Shown here one piece after another: positions 46,763 to 56,583 of a stretch of 64,000 nucleotides of DNA. The DNA is taken from assembly GCA_900491605.1 (NCBI GenBank), contig UESW01001880.1, forward strand, positions 221,315-285,314, written 5' to 3'. Source of the stretch: Calamus simplicifolius (Eukaryota > Streptophyta > Magnoliopsida > Arecales > Arecaceae). Every line of letters begins with the position of its first letter. Position 1 is the first letter of the stretch. The position numbers and the translations under genes are program-made. The notes beneath the pieces are model-generated. The model was given only the letters and a program-made list of their open reading frames with translations, did not search any database and was not told the origin of the DNA.

Positions 46763-49135
46763 TCAGTTCTCAAAATGCTCCTTCTCAGTATTGGGATCGG
46801 AAGCCGGCTCCTCAGTAAGGGGAATTTCTACAACAGAATCTTTGGTCACCATGACCCTATCCGCCGCGTCTTCGACCTCCATATAAGAAATCTCTTCGTC
46901 ATCCACAGGTCGAAAACGTTCAAGGTTCTCCAAGTTGAAGTGTCGGGCTAACCTCCGTTTACACCTCTCGAAGCCTTGAACGAAGGCGTCTAAAGCGGCC
47001 TCCTGAAACTCTGACGCAAAATCCGAGGAGCTCTTGTACTCCCTGATAGCCTCCCGGACTTTGGCTTCGGCCATGGCCACCTTCTCTTGGGCTTTGGCTT
47101 CGACCATAGCCACCTTTTCTTGGACTTCAGCTTCGGCCGCGGCCACCTTTTCTTGAGCCTTGGCCTCGGCCGCAGCTATCTTTTCACGGGCCTCCGTCAT
47201 CACTGTTGCGACCCTGTCGAGAGCGTCCTTAGCGTCTTTTTCGGCTAGAACCAATTTTTCTACAGCATCGCGAGCCATAGCTTCTGCGTTGTCTGCTCGA
47301 TTCTCAGTGTGTTCTAGCCTAAGAGTAGTCTCTTTTAACCTCTCTTCCGTTGGCAACAATTTAGCCCGGACCTCAGATAGCTGGGCATCTAAGCTCCGCA
47401 GCTCCTTTTCCGCCCTTCCCCGCCATACTCGATAGTCCTCCCGAATGACCTGAAGGTCATGTAGTGCTTTTGACTCTCGGACCTTCGTCTCCACCAACTC
47501 TTTGTCTAAGCTAGCACCCCGAGACTTGGCCTTGTCTAAGTCTTCGCGTAGTACAAAGAGGCCATTAGACATCTGCAAAATACATTCAGTGAACGCCCGA
47601 ATTCGATAATCACCAAAGGAAAAGATAGTAACTTTACCTGAAGTGCGGCTGTAAACATAGTGTCGAATGACTCTTCTTGTGTTACCTTCCTCATTTTGTC
47701 CTGGAACCTGAGCAGGATCGCAAGTTTAAGAATTGTTTCTGACAGGCAACTTTTGTACCCAACACCCTGATTAGGCGGTTGAGAAGGTGGAGATAGATTT
47801 CCCAAGGCATCTGAGGGGGCAGGAGCAGGGACGCCTACTTCCTTTGACGACGATGGACCTGGCGAGTCGATTTCAACTGCTTCCGCGCTCCCTACAGATC
47901 CCCCAGCGCCCTTAGCGGAGGATGGAATGACTTCCGGAAGCTCCCCCTCGACAGGATCTCCTATCGGGATCCCCTTTGGAGGACTTGTCTCTCCCTCGCT
48001 GTCTTCTATCACGGTCGCTTCAGGAATAGCCGCCGAAGGCTGGGCCTGACAATCCGATCCTGACTGACGGAGCCTTTTTAGTTCGTTCCCTGCCACGCCA
48101 TGATCGCTCCTCTCTCTCTTTCGAAGATTCGATATTAAAAAGTCTTGAGAAAACTTCATTGCTGCAATATAGTGGACATACGGTTAGCTAAAAGAAAGAC
48201 ACTAAATATGTTAGTTGCGAATATAACAACAAAAAGAAAAGAGAGAGATGAATTCTTCGGGGCTCACCGGGCGCTGCAGCCAGCGACACCGGCACGAACG
48301 CAATCTCCCGGAGATTATCCTCCGATAGCAATTCTTTACTGGGGGGAATGATGGTAGAGATTAGAGTGTTGAAAAGCTCACGGTCTCTCTCATCAACACT
48401 CGAGTTCTGGTTAGAACTGATATCCGGGGTACCCCAATCTACACCCAGCCCCTCCAGATGCGCATAGAAAAATTGAGACTTCCACCCTTTGATCTTAGAA
48501 GGAAGATTAAGCCTAAGAACCCTTTTGGGCCTCGATGCGAAACTCCACCACCCATCCCTGACCGGGTTTCGAATCCTATATAGTGTCCTAAATAAAGAGA
48601 GTCGAGCGGAAGCTCCATGAAAAGAACAAAGTACTAGAAATGAAAAGATAATACGAATAGAATTAGGAGTAAGCTGTGCGGGGATAAGGCGATATCGGTT
48701 CAATAAGTTTACAAAAAAAGGGTGTAAGGGCAGTCGTAGACCACCCTTGAAGAACTCTTCATACAACGCGACCTTTCCTGGTCGCGCTAGGGTGACCCTA
48801 TCCTCAGGAAGGGGAATGGAGAGCCGAATGTCATTAGGGATCCCGAACTGAGCCCTAAGGTTCCTAAGATCTTGAGAGGATATAACAGAGGCAACGTCCG
48901 CAGGTCTAGCCAATTTAGAAGCAACCACGGGAGGCCCTACCTCACGACTAATAGACGAAGAGGAAACCCTAGGAGACTGGGATAACAACCTAGACACGGG
49001 CTGTACGGACCGAGCAATGGGTTGGTCCCCACGGATGACTACCCCTCCAAGAGCCTGTCGACGCACTTGAAGAATCTCCTCTCGAGAGGGCTCAACCATG
49101 GGGCCCTTACCTTTCCTATCTTCGGAGGGATCCAT
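46763..49135 (-). CDS. Antisense three-exon gene of element 1 (gypsy-associated ORF with coiled coil)
   Basis: Opposite in strand to gag-pol. Exon 1 is 49135-48268, exon 2 is 48161-47638 and exon 3 is 47572-46763. The introns (48162-48267, 106 bp; 47573-47637, 65 bp) are bounded by GT and AG. Joined, they give 733 codons and a stop with no interruption. Exon 1 matches the putative gypsy-type transposon family (Transposase_28-like, PF04195 from memory): DLRNLRAQFGIPNDIRLSIP, VALYEEFFKGGLRLPLHPFF, WWSFASRPKRVLRLNLPSKI. Exon 2 is acidic, proline/serine-rich and starts with a basic RKRER patch. Exon 3 is a long coiled coil with alanine/glutamate/lysine repeats (EKVAAAEAEVQEKVAMVEAK). Its function is unknown; a structural or nucleic-acid-binding role is a guess. 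The start is ATG at 49135. Exon borders match those of the copy at 52863-55312. Confidence 0.75.
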
Positions 49136-49460
49136 AAAGAGAGAAAGGGAAGAGGAAGAACTCGACTAACCTGGGCTTGAAGAGGTAAAAAGCGCAGGAG
49201 GATACACAAAATCAAAGATAAAGGGAAGGAGATGACCCCTCCCCTTTTTATTATATCAGACGCAATGCCTCGAGCACCGTAAGGACACGTGGTAGCCCAC
49301 CAGTGGAGCCGGACAAATGAAAAGATGCTATCCTCTTAGAGATATGTGCCTCCCCTTCTTTTTTCCTTTTTCAAAAAATCACTTATCATGTACTGGGTTT
49401 TTGAAATTTGAAATTTTCCGCCCTTCTTCCTTGCACGTGCACAACACACCTGAATGCAAG
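49136..49460 (-). promoter_or_regulatory. Likely upstream region of the antisense gene
   Basis: About 320 bp between the antisense start codon and the polypurine tract, with no gene of its own. A promoter for the antisense transcript must lie here or in the 3' LTR. No TATA box is convincing. Confidence 0.3.
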
Positions 49461-49481
49461 GAAGATGGGCGAGGGGGCATA
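49461..49481 (+). other. Polypurine tract of element 1
   Basis: GAAGATGGGCGAGGGGGCAT plus one A lies immediately before the 3' LTR. The matching GGGGCGAGGGGGCATA precedes the LTR of element 2 on the other strand. Confidence 0.8.
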
Positions 49482-50323
49482 TGATATGGATAATAAATAA
49501 AACAGTTAGAAAATAAAAAGTTGGCCCCTAGTCTAGGCGGCCCCCAGTCTTGGGCGGCCCCCAGAGTCTGGGCGGCCCCCAATCCTGGGCGGCCCCCAGA
49601 GTCTGGGCGGCCCCCAGTCCTGGGCGGCCCCCAGAGTTTGGGCGGCCCTCAGTCCTGGGTGGCCCCCAGTCCTGGGCGGCCCCCAGAGTCTGGGCGGCCC
49701 CCAGTCCTGGGCGGCCCCCAGAGTATGGGCGGCCCCCAGTCCTGGGCGGCCCCCAGAGTCCGGGCGGCCCCCAGCCCTGGGCGACCCCCAGAGTCTGGGC
49801 GGCCCCCAGTCCTGGGCGGCCCCTAGAGTCTGGGCGGCCCCCAATTTAAGAATAATACTAAACATGATAAACCATCATATTCGAAACAAAAATCGAGGAA
49901 TGTTAAAATCATAGCGCTTTAAATGATTCGAATAAGACAAGCACTGAAATACCGCCGTTTATCTAGAAAAAGGAGATACTGAACTCCTGTTTTAGAGCTA
50001 GATGCCTTTTCTCTGACTCTGACATCCCCACCAACCCTGACATTCCCTTGGGATAATCAAGGTCATCATGAAGATCCTTATCTTCATGAGCAAGTTTCTT
50101 AATACCTTTATTATTAATTATCAATGAATGACCACGTAGCGAAAAGAAATGGAGGATGAACATTTATCCTACACGTGGACCTCTTGAATTAAACAAAAAA
50201 CAATAATAATAAAATAAATAAAAGAAGGGGATAAAAAGGAGGAAGGAGAAGGCGGAGGGGGATTTTTTCCTTCAGAAAGAGATCTCATAGCAAAATAGAA
50301 AATCTGGTGATCCAGCATCAACA
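49482..50323 (+). repeat. 3' LTR of element 1
   Basis: Starts TGATATGGATAATAAAT and ends CCAGCATCAACA, followed by the GACTC duplication at 50324-50328. The part after the minisatellite is almost identical to the 5' LTR. Confidence 0.92.
49527..49851. repeat. GGCGGCCCCCAG minisatellite in the 3' LTR, about 18 units
   Basis: Same 17/18-bp alternating units as in the 5' LTR, with about five more. The two LTRs were identical at insertion, so the difference records gain or loss of units since then (or an assembly collapse). Confidence 0.9.
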
Positions 50324-51630
50324 GACTCTAAACTAAACCTATCAAAATATCAAACTTTTGATCCAAAATTTTAATCTCCTCCTGAACATATGGTAAAACT
50401 AATCCGAGGGGTCATGGCAGAGCACAATTGATCGAAGCTTCCTCTGAATCCTAAGATTTTCTGACTGCTTGGCTTCTTGATTATTGATAGGAAACAATTC
50501 TTTGTTTTTAGGTAGCAAGGTTAGGGATTAGGGCTTGTTGCTTAGTTTTTCATAAATGGCGCTTATATATTGATACATTTTTCTATATCAAAGTATCAAT
50601 GGATGAAATTTATAAAAGGAAAACCCGGTAAGCACAAACTTAACTGGATAACTTGATATATGATGACAAAGCCGTAGCCCAAGTACTTGATATGCGATGG
50701 GAGAGCCTCGTTCCAAGAAAACCTATAACCACTAACAATCTCATAAGGGACCCTAAAGTTTACTCCAAGGAAGACCCTTTGACACTCAGGTCAATATCGC
50801 CAAATAAGAAAATTCAAGGGAAAAAAGTAATGCAAGAAAAAAATAAAGAGGGAGAAAGAGACCTGAAGCTCATTTTGGCCTTGTTTAAGTCCTTAGACTC
50901 TGCTTTATAAGCGCTAGAAGTGAGTTAGTCACATTAATTCTGGGTTGGATTGTCTAATTGGGTATAAATGGCTCATGATTTCTTTGTGGAGTTTGAATGA
51001 TCAGTTAAGTATATTTGGATTAGATTTAATTAGTTACGATATAATTTTTATGATTTTTAGCCAATCAGATAATACCTCCCGAATCAATTAAAGCTTTATT
51101 TTCTTACACATATCTTCATCATAAAGGATTATTAAAATATGCATTCTTCTTGCCATGTGTTATCATCCTGTTCATTTGATAATTTTAGCATCATTAGTAG
51201 TCAACAATAGAAAATAATGTTAGCAACAAAATTAACCTTTAGATTGCACTATCAACCAAGCTAGAGATGCACATGCCTTCTTAGTTTACATATATTCATC
51301 CTTTTCTATGCTCGCATGATCTTACCACACTAGGTTCAAGTACGGTGCCACATTGGGCCCTCCAACTAAAACTAGCTCATTTATTACAAAATGGAAGGTT
51401 AAGTGAGGTTAAGGGATGCACAACGGGTGGGTTGATACATGACAAATTTCAAAAGTGAGAGATTAAAATTCCGTAAATGAGTCAAGTTTCGAAAGATACC
51501 ACTCTTGTTTCTTCTCTATAGTCATGTTTGTAATTCCAAATAAATATCAATAACTTATATAAAATCCGTAATTAGAAGAATGATTTATCAACTAACTAGT
51601 ATCTTTAATGATATGACAGATAATTGTAGT
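50324..51630 (-). mobile_element. Old gypsy element, 5' part (right of element 1), and unresolved sequence
   Basis: Right after the duplication the minus strand continues the old element interrupted at 38012 (phrases such as LRIQRKLRSIVLCHDPSD in a broken frame). From about 50560 to 51630 I recognise nothing. The 85-codon frame at 50653-50910 has no family I know and no supporting context. Confidence 0.45.
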
Positions 51631-52538
51631 TGTTGATGCCTAATTGGCCTGATCACCAAGAAGACATCACCGTGCAAAGTATGGTGAGGACCCTCTGAGG
51701 ATCTTATCAATGATCAGGAACACAGCCGTGAGCTTCTGGAGCTCGAGTTGAAGATGAAAAAATGGGGATGTTGTTTTTTTTTTTCTCTTTTTTTTCTCAT
51801 GTCCCCCCTGAATGTTGTTGTTACTTGCCTTATATCTCCCCCTCTCTTTCTGGCGAGCCACGTTTCTAGTCTTAGCGATAGCCACGTGGTCGTTCTCGAT
51901 GAGTTACACCTAGGGTTTTTGAAGAGCTTGCTTGTTCAAGAAGCTTGGAATCTTTATCATGGATTTCGGTCATTCCAAGGGAATGTCAAAATTCGTGGAA
52001 AGTTATCTGGCTCTAAAGTAGGTGATTAACACCTCCTTTATCTGAGTTTTTTGGCAAACGGTGACTTTCTAGAGTTTGTCTTATCTGAGCCATTAAGACG
52101 TCATGATGGTCGATGATTTTCGAACCTTATCCAGACATGATAGTTTGTCGTATTAGGTGTTTCTAATATGAGAGCAGCTAGAGAGCTTTAGACATAAGAC
52201 CGGGACTCAGGGGCCGCCTGGAGCACAGGGGCTGCCTAAAGCTCGGGGGCCGCCTAGAGCACTGAGGGCCGCCTAGAGCACAGAGGCCGCCTAGAGTACT
52301 AGGGCCGCCTAGAGCTCGGGGGCCGCCTAGAGCTCGGGGACTACCTAGAGCTTGGGGGCCGCCTAGCACTGGGCCGCATAGAGCACATGGGCCGCCTAGA
52401 GCACCGAGGCCGCCTAGAGCTTAGGGCCGCCTAGGGCACAGGGGCCGCCTAGAGCTCAGGGGCCGCCCAGAGCTCATGGGACGCCTAGGGCTCATGGGCT
52501 GCACACTCTCCCTATCTCTTCGTTAACTATCCCCATCA
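51631..52538 (-). repeat. 3' LTR of element 2
   Basis: On the minus strand it starts TGATGGGGATAGTTAACG next to the polypurine tract and ends TTAGGCATCAACA at 51631, comparable to the CCAGCATCAACA end of the element 1 LTR. 908 bp. The second LTR is outside the window, so the outer border rests on that similarity. The bases next to it are GTAGT (51626-51630). Confidence 0.75.
52195..52500. repeat. GGGGCCGCCTAGAGC minisatellite in the element 2 LTR
   Basis: About 16 imperfect 18-20 bp units (GGGGCCGCCTAGAGCTCG). On the minus strand the core is GGCGGCCCC, the same core as the minisatellite in the element 1 LTRs, at the corresponding position near the LTR start. Confidence 0.85.
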
Positions 52539-52558
52539 TATGCCCCCTCGCCCCTGCC
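52539..52558 (-). other. Polypurine tract of element 2
   Basis: The minus strand reads GGGGCGAGGGGGCATA directly before the LTR start TGATGGGG, as in element 1. Confidence 0.75.
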
Positions 52559-52862
52559 CCTTGTGCTTGGGCACATAGCACTTGCCAAGGGGGAGGGGTG
52601 AAAAAGTCTCGATTGTTTTTTATATTCGAAAAGTTATATTTTGAAAAAGGAAGTGCATATCCCAAGGAAGATAGCGTCTTTTCATCTGCCTGGCCCCACC
52701 CATGCGTTGCCGCGTGGGCTTGTGGTGCTCGAGGCATTATTCAAATATATTGTAAAGAGCCCGTCCTTTCAATTCTTTCGCTTTTTATTTTCGTCGCTTC
52801 TTCTGCGTCTCCATTTCTCCAGGTTCAGGTTAGCTTCCTCTTCTTTCTCTTTTCCTTTCTCC

Positions 52863-55312
52863 ATGGATCCCAACCATGATAGGAAAGGTAAAGGTCCTAT
52901 GATTGAACCCTCTAGGGAAGAGATCATCTTGGCACGCCGTCAGGCTCTTGGGGGTGTAGCCATCCACGAGGGTCAGCCGGCTGTAGTCCGGGAGCCTGCT
53001 GGGGCCTCACGACCATTACCTGGGCCATCGCCCCAATCCCCTAGGGTTTCATACTTGTCCACCAGCTATGAGGTAGCATTTTCAATCGCTATCCCCAAAT
53101 CTGCTGGTCCGATGGAGATTGCTTCAACCACAACCTCTCAGGACCTTAGGAATCTTAGGGCCCGGTTTGGGATTCCTGATAGTATCCGACTTTCTACCGC
53201 CCTCCCCAAGGATAGGGTTACCTCAATGCAACCGGGGAGGGTTGCATTATACGAGGAATTCTTCAAGTGTGGTCTACAGTTGCCTTTCTATCCTTTCTTT
53301 GTGAACTTGTTAAATAGGTATCGCCTTATCCTGACGCAGCTAACCCCTAACTCCATTCGCATTATCTATTCATTTTTAGTACTTTGCCATTTCCACAGGG
53401 TCTCTGCTTGGCTTTCTTTATTTAGGGCTTTGTATAGGATTCGAAACACAAAAAGGGCTGGATGGTGGAGTTTTGCTTCTAGGCCTAGGAGAACCCTTAG
53501 GCTCAATCTCCCTTCAAAAATCAAAGGGTGGAAGTCCCGGTTCTTCTATGTGCATATAGAGGGGGTGAGTACGAACTGGGGCATTCCCGATACTAATTCT
53601 AACCAAAACTCTGCTATCGAAGAGGGAGATCAAGAACTAGTTAAAGTTTTGGTGTCTACCATCGTCCTATCTAGTAAGGAATTATTGTCAGAGGATAACC
53701 TTCAAGGGATCATATTCACGCCGATGTCGTTGCCCACGGCGCCCAGTGAGCCTTGAATTTTGAAAAATTTTCTTTTATTTTTCACTCTTCTCTTTCTTTT
53801 TTATTCAGTTTTTTTGTATTTATATACATGCATGAATATATATTTTAATATATGTTTTCCTCTCACATTTTGTATACTCTGGGCCCCCCTTTCATCTGCT
53901 TTGGGTCCTCTATTTTGCAGCAATGAGGTTTTCCCAGGATTTGATAATAGCGGGCCTTCGGAAGAGAGAGAGATGCCCTCGATACCACAAGAGCAGGGCC
54001 CAAGAGGCCCGGCCGAAGAGAGCCGGGTCACTCAACCCACACTCCAACCGCCCTCCCTGAGGCTATATTGGTGGAGGAGGATGAAGGAGGGGAAAGCCCT
54101 CCTGCCGGGATACCGATTGGGGGGCCTCCCCCCGCGAGTCCACCAGCAACAATTCCCCCTCCTGCTGAGGCTACTGGGGGGTCGTCTAGGGACGAAGAGA
54201 TTGCCGGAGCGGGGGTCACGATGCCCCCAGAATTCCTCGAAACATCCCCGCTGGGCCCGCAATCACCGAGGGGGGTAAGTGCTTCGGCCCCCTCAGACGT
54301 TTCAAGAAGTCCATCTCAATCCTCGCAGATGCCTCACCGAGGCACACCGTATAAGAGCCGTTTGTCAGAAATGGTTCTAAGGCTGGCCATTTTGCCTAAA
54401 TTTCAAGCCTTAATGAGGACTTTGCCATTGGAAGAGTCCTTTGATATGCTCTTTACAGCCGCGCTCCAGGTAAGATCGTGGTCTTTCTCTCTTGCCCTCT
54501 TCTGTAGGTACAGAACTTTTACGCTCGTTAACTGACTGATGCAGATGTCCAACAGCCTCTTTGTGATTCAAGAGGACCTAGTCAGTGCCAAGTCCCGCAT
54601 CGAGGGCTTGGGCAAAGAGCTATCGGAAGCGAAGGCCCGAGAGTTGAAGGCGTTAGATGACCTTCAAGCCGCCCAGGAGGACAACCGCACATGGCGGGAG
54701 AGGGCCGGAAAGGAGTTGCAGACCTTGGACGCCAAATTGTCGGAAGTTATGGCGAGGTTATTACCAACTGAGGAGAAACTAAGAGAGGCCTATCTCCAGT
54801 TAGAGCATACTGAAAACTGGGCCGACAATGCAGAAGCTGCAGCCCGTGATGTTGCAGAAAAGTTGGTCCTCACCGAGAAAGAGGCAAAGGAGGCTTTGGA
54901 CAGAATGGCAGCGGTGGAGGTGAGGGCTCAAGAGAGGGTGGCCGCGGTCGAGGCTCAAGATCGGGAGGCTGTCGAGAAATACAAATGTTCCCCCGACTTC
55001 GCCGCGGAGTGCCGTGAGGCCGTTATGGATGCCTTCGTCTAGGGTTTTGAAAGGTTCAAGAGGAGACTGACTCGGCTTTTCAAGCTAGGTGACCTCGGAC
55101 ACCTTCGACCCGTAGACGATGAGGAGACCCCCAACGCTGAGGTCGAGGATGAGCTAAGAGTCGAAAGCGCGGGAGACGAACTATTGATAGTCGAGGACCC
55201 CGCTACCAGACCAACTATGATGGAAGAGCCGAGCACCGGGCCGTCTGCGAGGAAGGGGCGTCCCGGGGACCAGGAGGAGCGCAGCAGGATCCGAGTAGGA
55301 TTTGATTTTTAA
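52863..55312 (+). pseudogene. Antisense three-exon gene of element 2 (two small lesions)
   Basis: Homologue of the 46763-49135 gene. Exon 1, 52863-53745, is fully open (MDPNHDRKGKGPMIEPSREE, DLRNLRARFGIPDSIRLSTA, VALYEEFFKCGLQLPFYPFF). The intron begins GTGAGC at 53746 and ends TTTTGCAG at 53920, with the same phase 1 as in element 1. Exon 2, 53921-54469, starts AATGAGGTTTTCCCAGG and has a one-base shift at about 54055; it then reads ESPPAGIPIGGPPP and ESFDMLFTAALQ. The second intron, 54470-54544, is again in phase 0. Exon 3 starts MSNSLFVIQEDLVSAKSR (54545), is a coiled coil, has one nonsense codon (TAG at 55040 where element 1 has CAG) and would end at 55312. An upstream in-frame extension from 52641 exists, but the ATG at 52863 matches the start in element 1. 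Confidence 0.75.
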
Positions 55313-55734
55313 TTTTGTCCTTAGTGAACTTCTTTTCGTAGGCTGATTACTATCGGTTTTTGGACAATGCTTCGTAGAGTATGACCTCACGATGGCTTAA
55401 CTTTTTAATGAATGACTGTCTATCTTTTCCCTTTTATTTGTCTAATATTTTAGTCAATCACCTATCAATTTTCAATCATCGCACAAGAAGGGGGGGGGGG
55501 GGTCATCCATTCTCCCAGCTTCTTAAGGCTGATTTTGTACTGTTAGCGTTGAGCACAGGTTTTAAAGTCCGTATCGTAAGCACCACATCTTTAGATTTAA
55601 GGAATGGCCGTAGAACGTGGATTCCATAATCTAACAACTGAGCTGCAGCTTGAGGAACTCTATAGGATTGTTTAGTTTTAGAAACCCAACTTGAGGCCGC
55701 TTAGGTCTTTTTAGAAATTACTGCCGAAAGACGT
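55313..55734. other. 3' flank of the element 2 antisense gene
   Basis: No gene. Contains a run of about 14 G at 55489-55502. Confidence 0.4.
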
Positions 55735-56545
55735 TTAAGGCTTGACATGCTTCAGGGGTAAGCAATACTAGTATGGGGATATCCTTAGGACCGTGGGGCC
55801 ACCAAGGCCCTTTGAAAACTGTCCCGGGGGTAATCGGATACCGGCCCGGGAGCCTAAATCGAGGCCGCCTAAGATCCCAGACTTGAACCACCTCAGGGGT
55901 AAGCGACACCAACCTGGGGGTGTCTTTAGGATTGTGGGGCCGCCAAGGTCCTTTAAAAACTGCCCTGGGGGTAGTCGGATACCGGCCCGGGAGCTTGACT
56001 CGAGGCCGCCTAAGATCCCAGACTTGAACCGCCTCAGGGGTAAGAGACACCAACCCGGGGGTATCTTTAGGATCATGGGGCCGCTGAGGTCCTTTGAAAA
56101 CTACCTCGGGGGTAGTCGGATACCGGCCCGGGAGCTTAACTCGAGGCCGCCTAAGATCCCAGACTTGAACCGCCTCATGGTTAAGCAACACCAACCCGGG
56201 GGTATCTTTAGGATCGTGGGGCCGCCGAGGTCCTTTGAAAATTGCCTCGGGGGTAGTCGGATACCAGCCCGAGAGCTTGACTCGAAGCCGCCTAAGATCC
56301 CAGACTTGAACCGCCTCAGGGGTAAGCAACACCAACCCGGGAGTGTCTTTAGGATCGTGGGGCCGCCGAGGTCCTTTGAAAACTACCTCGGGGGTAGTCA
56401 GATACCGGCCCGGGAGCTTGACTCGAGGCTGCCTAAGATCCCAGACTTGAACCGCCTCAGGGGTAAGCAACACCAACCCGGGGGTGTCTTTAGGATCGTG
56501 GGGCCGCCGAGGTCCTTTGAAAACTTTGCATGCAAGAAATTTTAA
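55735..56545. repeat. 141-bp tandem repeat of element 2, about 5.7 copies
   Basis: GCCTCAGGGGTAAG recurs at 56031, 56172, 56313 and 56454 (exactly 141 apart), with earlier copies to about 55735. Since 141 is 47 codons, frames of about 250 codons stay open on both strands (units such as VQVWDLRRPRVKLPGRYP). I treat these as repeat artefacts. The unit is homologous to the 113-bp unit of element 1. Confidence 0.9.
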
Positions 56546-56583
56546 ACGTGCACATTCATTAATTTCTTAAATAAATACACTCA

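Larger units (their letters stand above)
38013..50323 (+). mobile_element. Element 1: complete 12.3 kb Tat-type Ty3/gypsy element
   Basis: LTRs 38013-38766 and 49482-50323, target duplication GACTC on both sides, a primer-binding site, then gag, protease, RT-RNase H, a second (archaeal-type) RNase H, integrase, a 113-bp tandem repeat, an antisense spliced gene, polypurine tract and 3' LTR. The extra RNase H and the additional ORF between integrase and 3' LTR are hallmarks of the Tat lineage. The sense coding region has at least nine disabling changes. Over the roughly 475 unique bases after the minisatellite, the two LTRs differ by only about eight bases by eye, mostly C/T, so insertion was recent. 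It lies within an older minus-strand gypsy element. Confidence 0.93.

Noticed and set aside
49521..49865. Proline/glycine-rich frames (GGPQSWAAPRVWAAPSPGRP type)
   Set aside because: These are translations of the LTR minisatellite in several frames on both strands, not proteins.
50653..50910. 85-codon frame MIYDDKAVAQVLDMRWESLV...
   Set aside because: No recognised family, no gene context, surrounding sequence looks like degraded repeat.
55489..55502. Run of G as a possible G-quadruplex regulator
   Set aside because: A single homopolymer run, prone to sequencing error, with no repeat in the homologous part of element 1.
55718..56545. 250-codon repeat proteins on both strands
   Set aside because: Explained by the 141-bp unit being divisible by three; the homologous array in element 1 has a 113-bp unit and no such frame.
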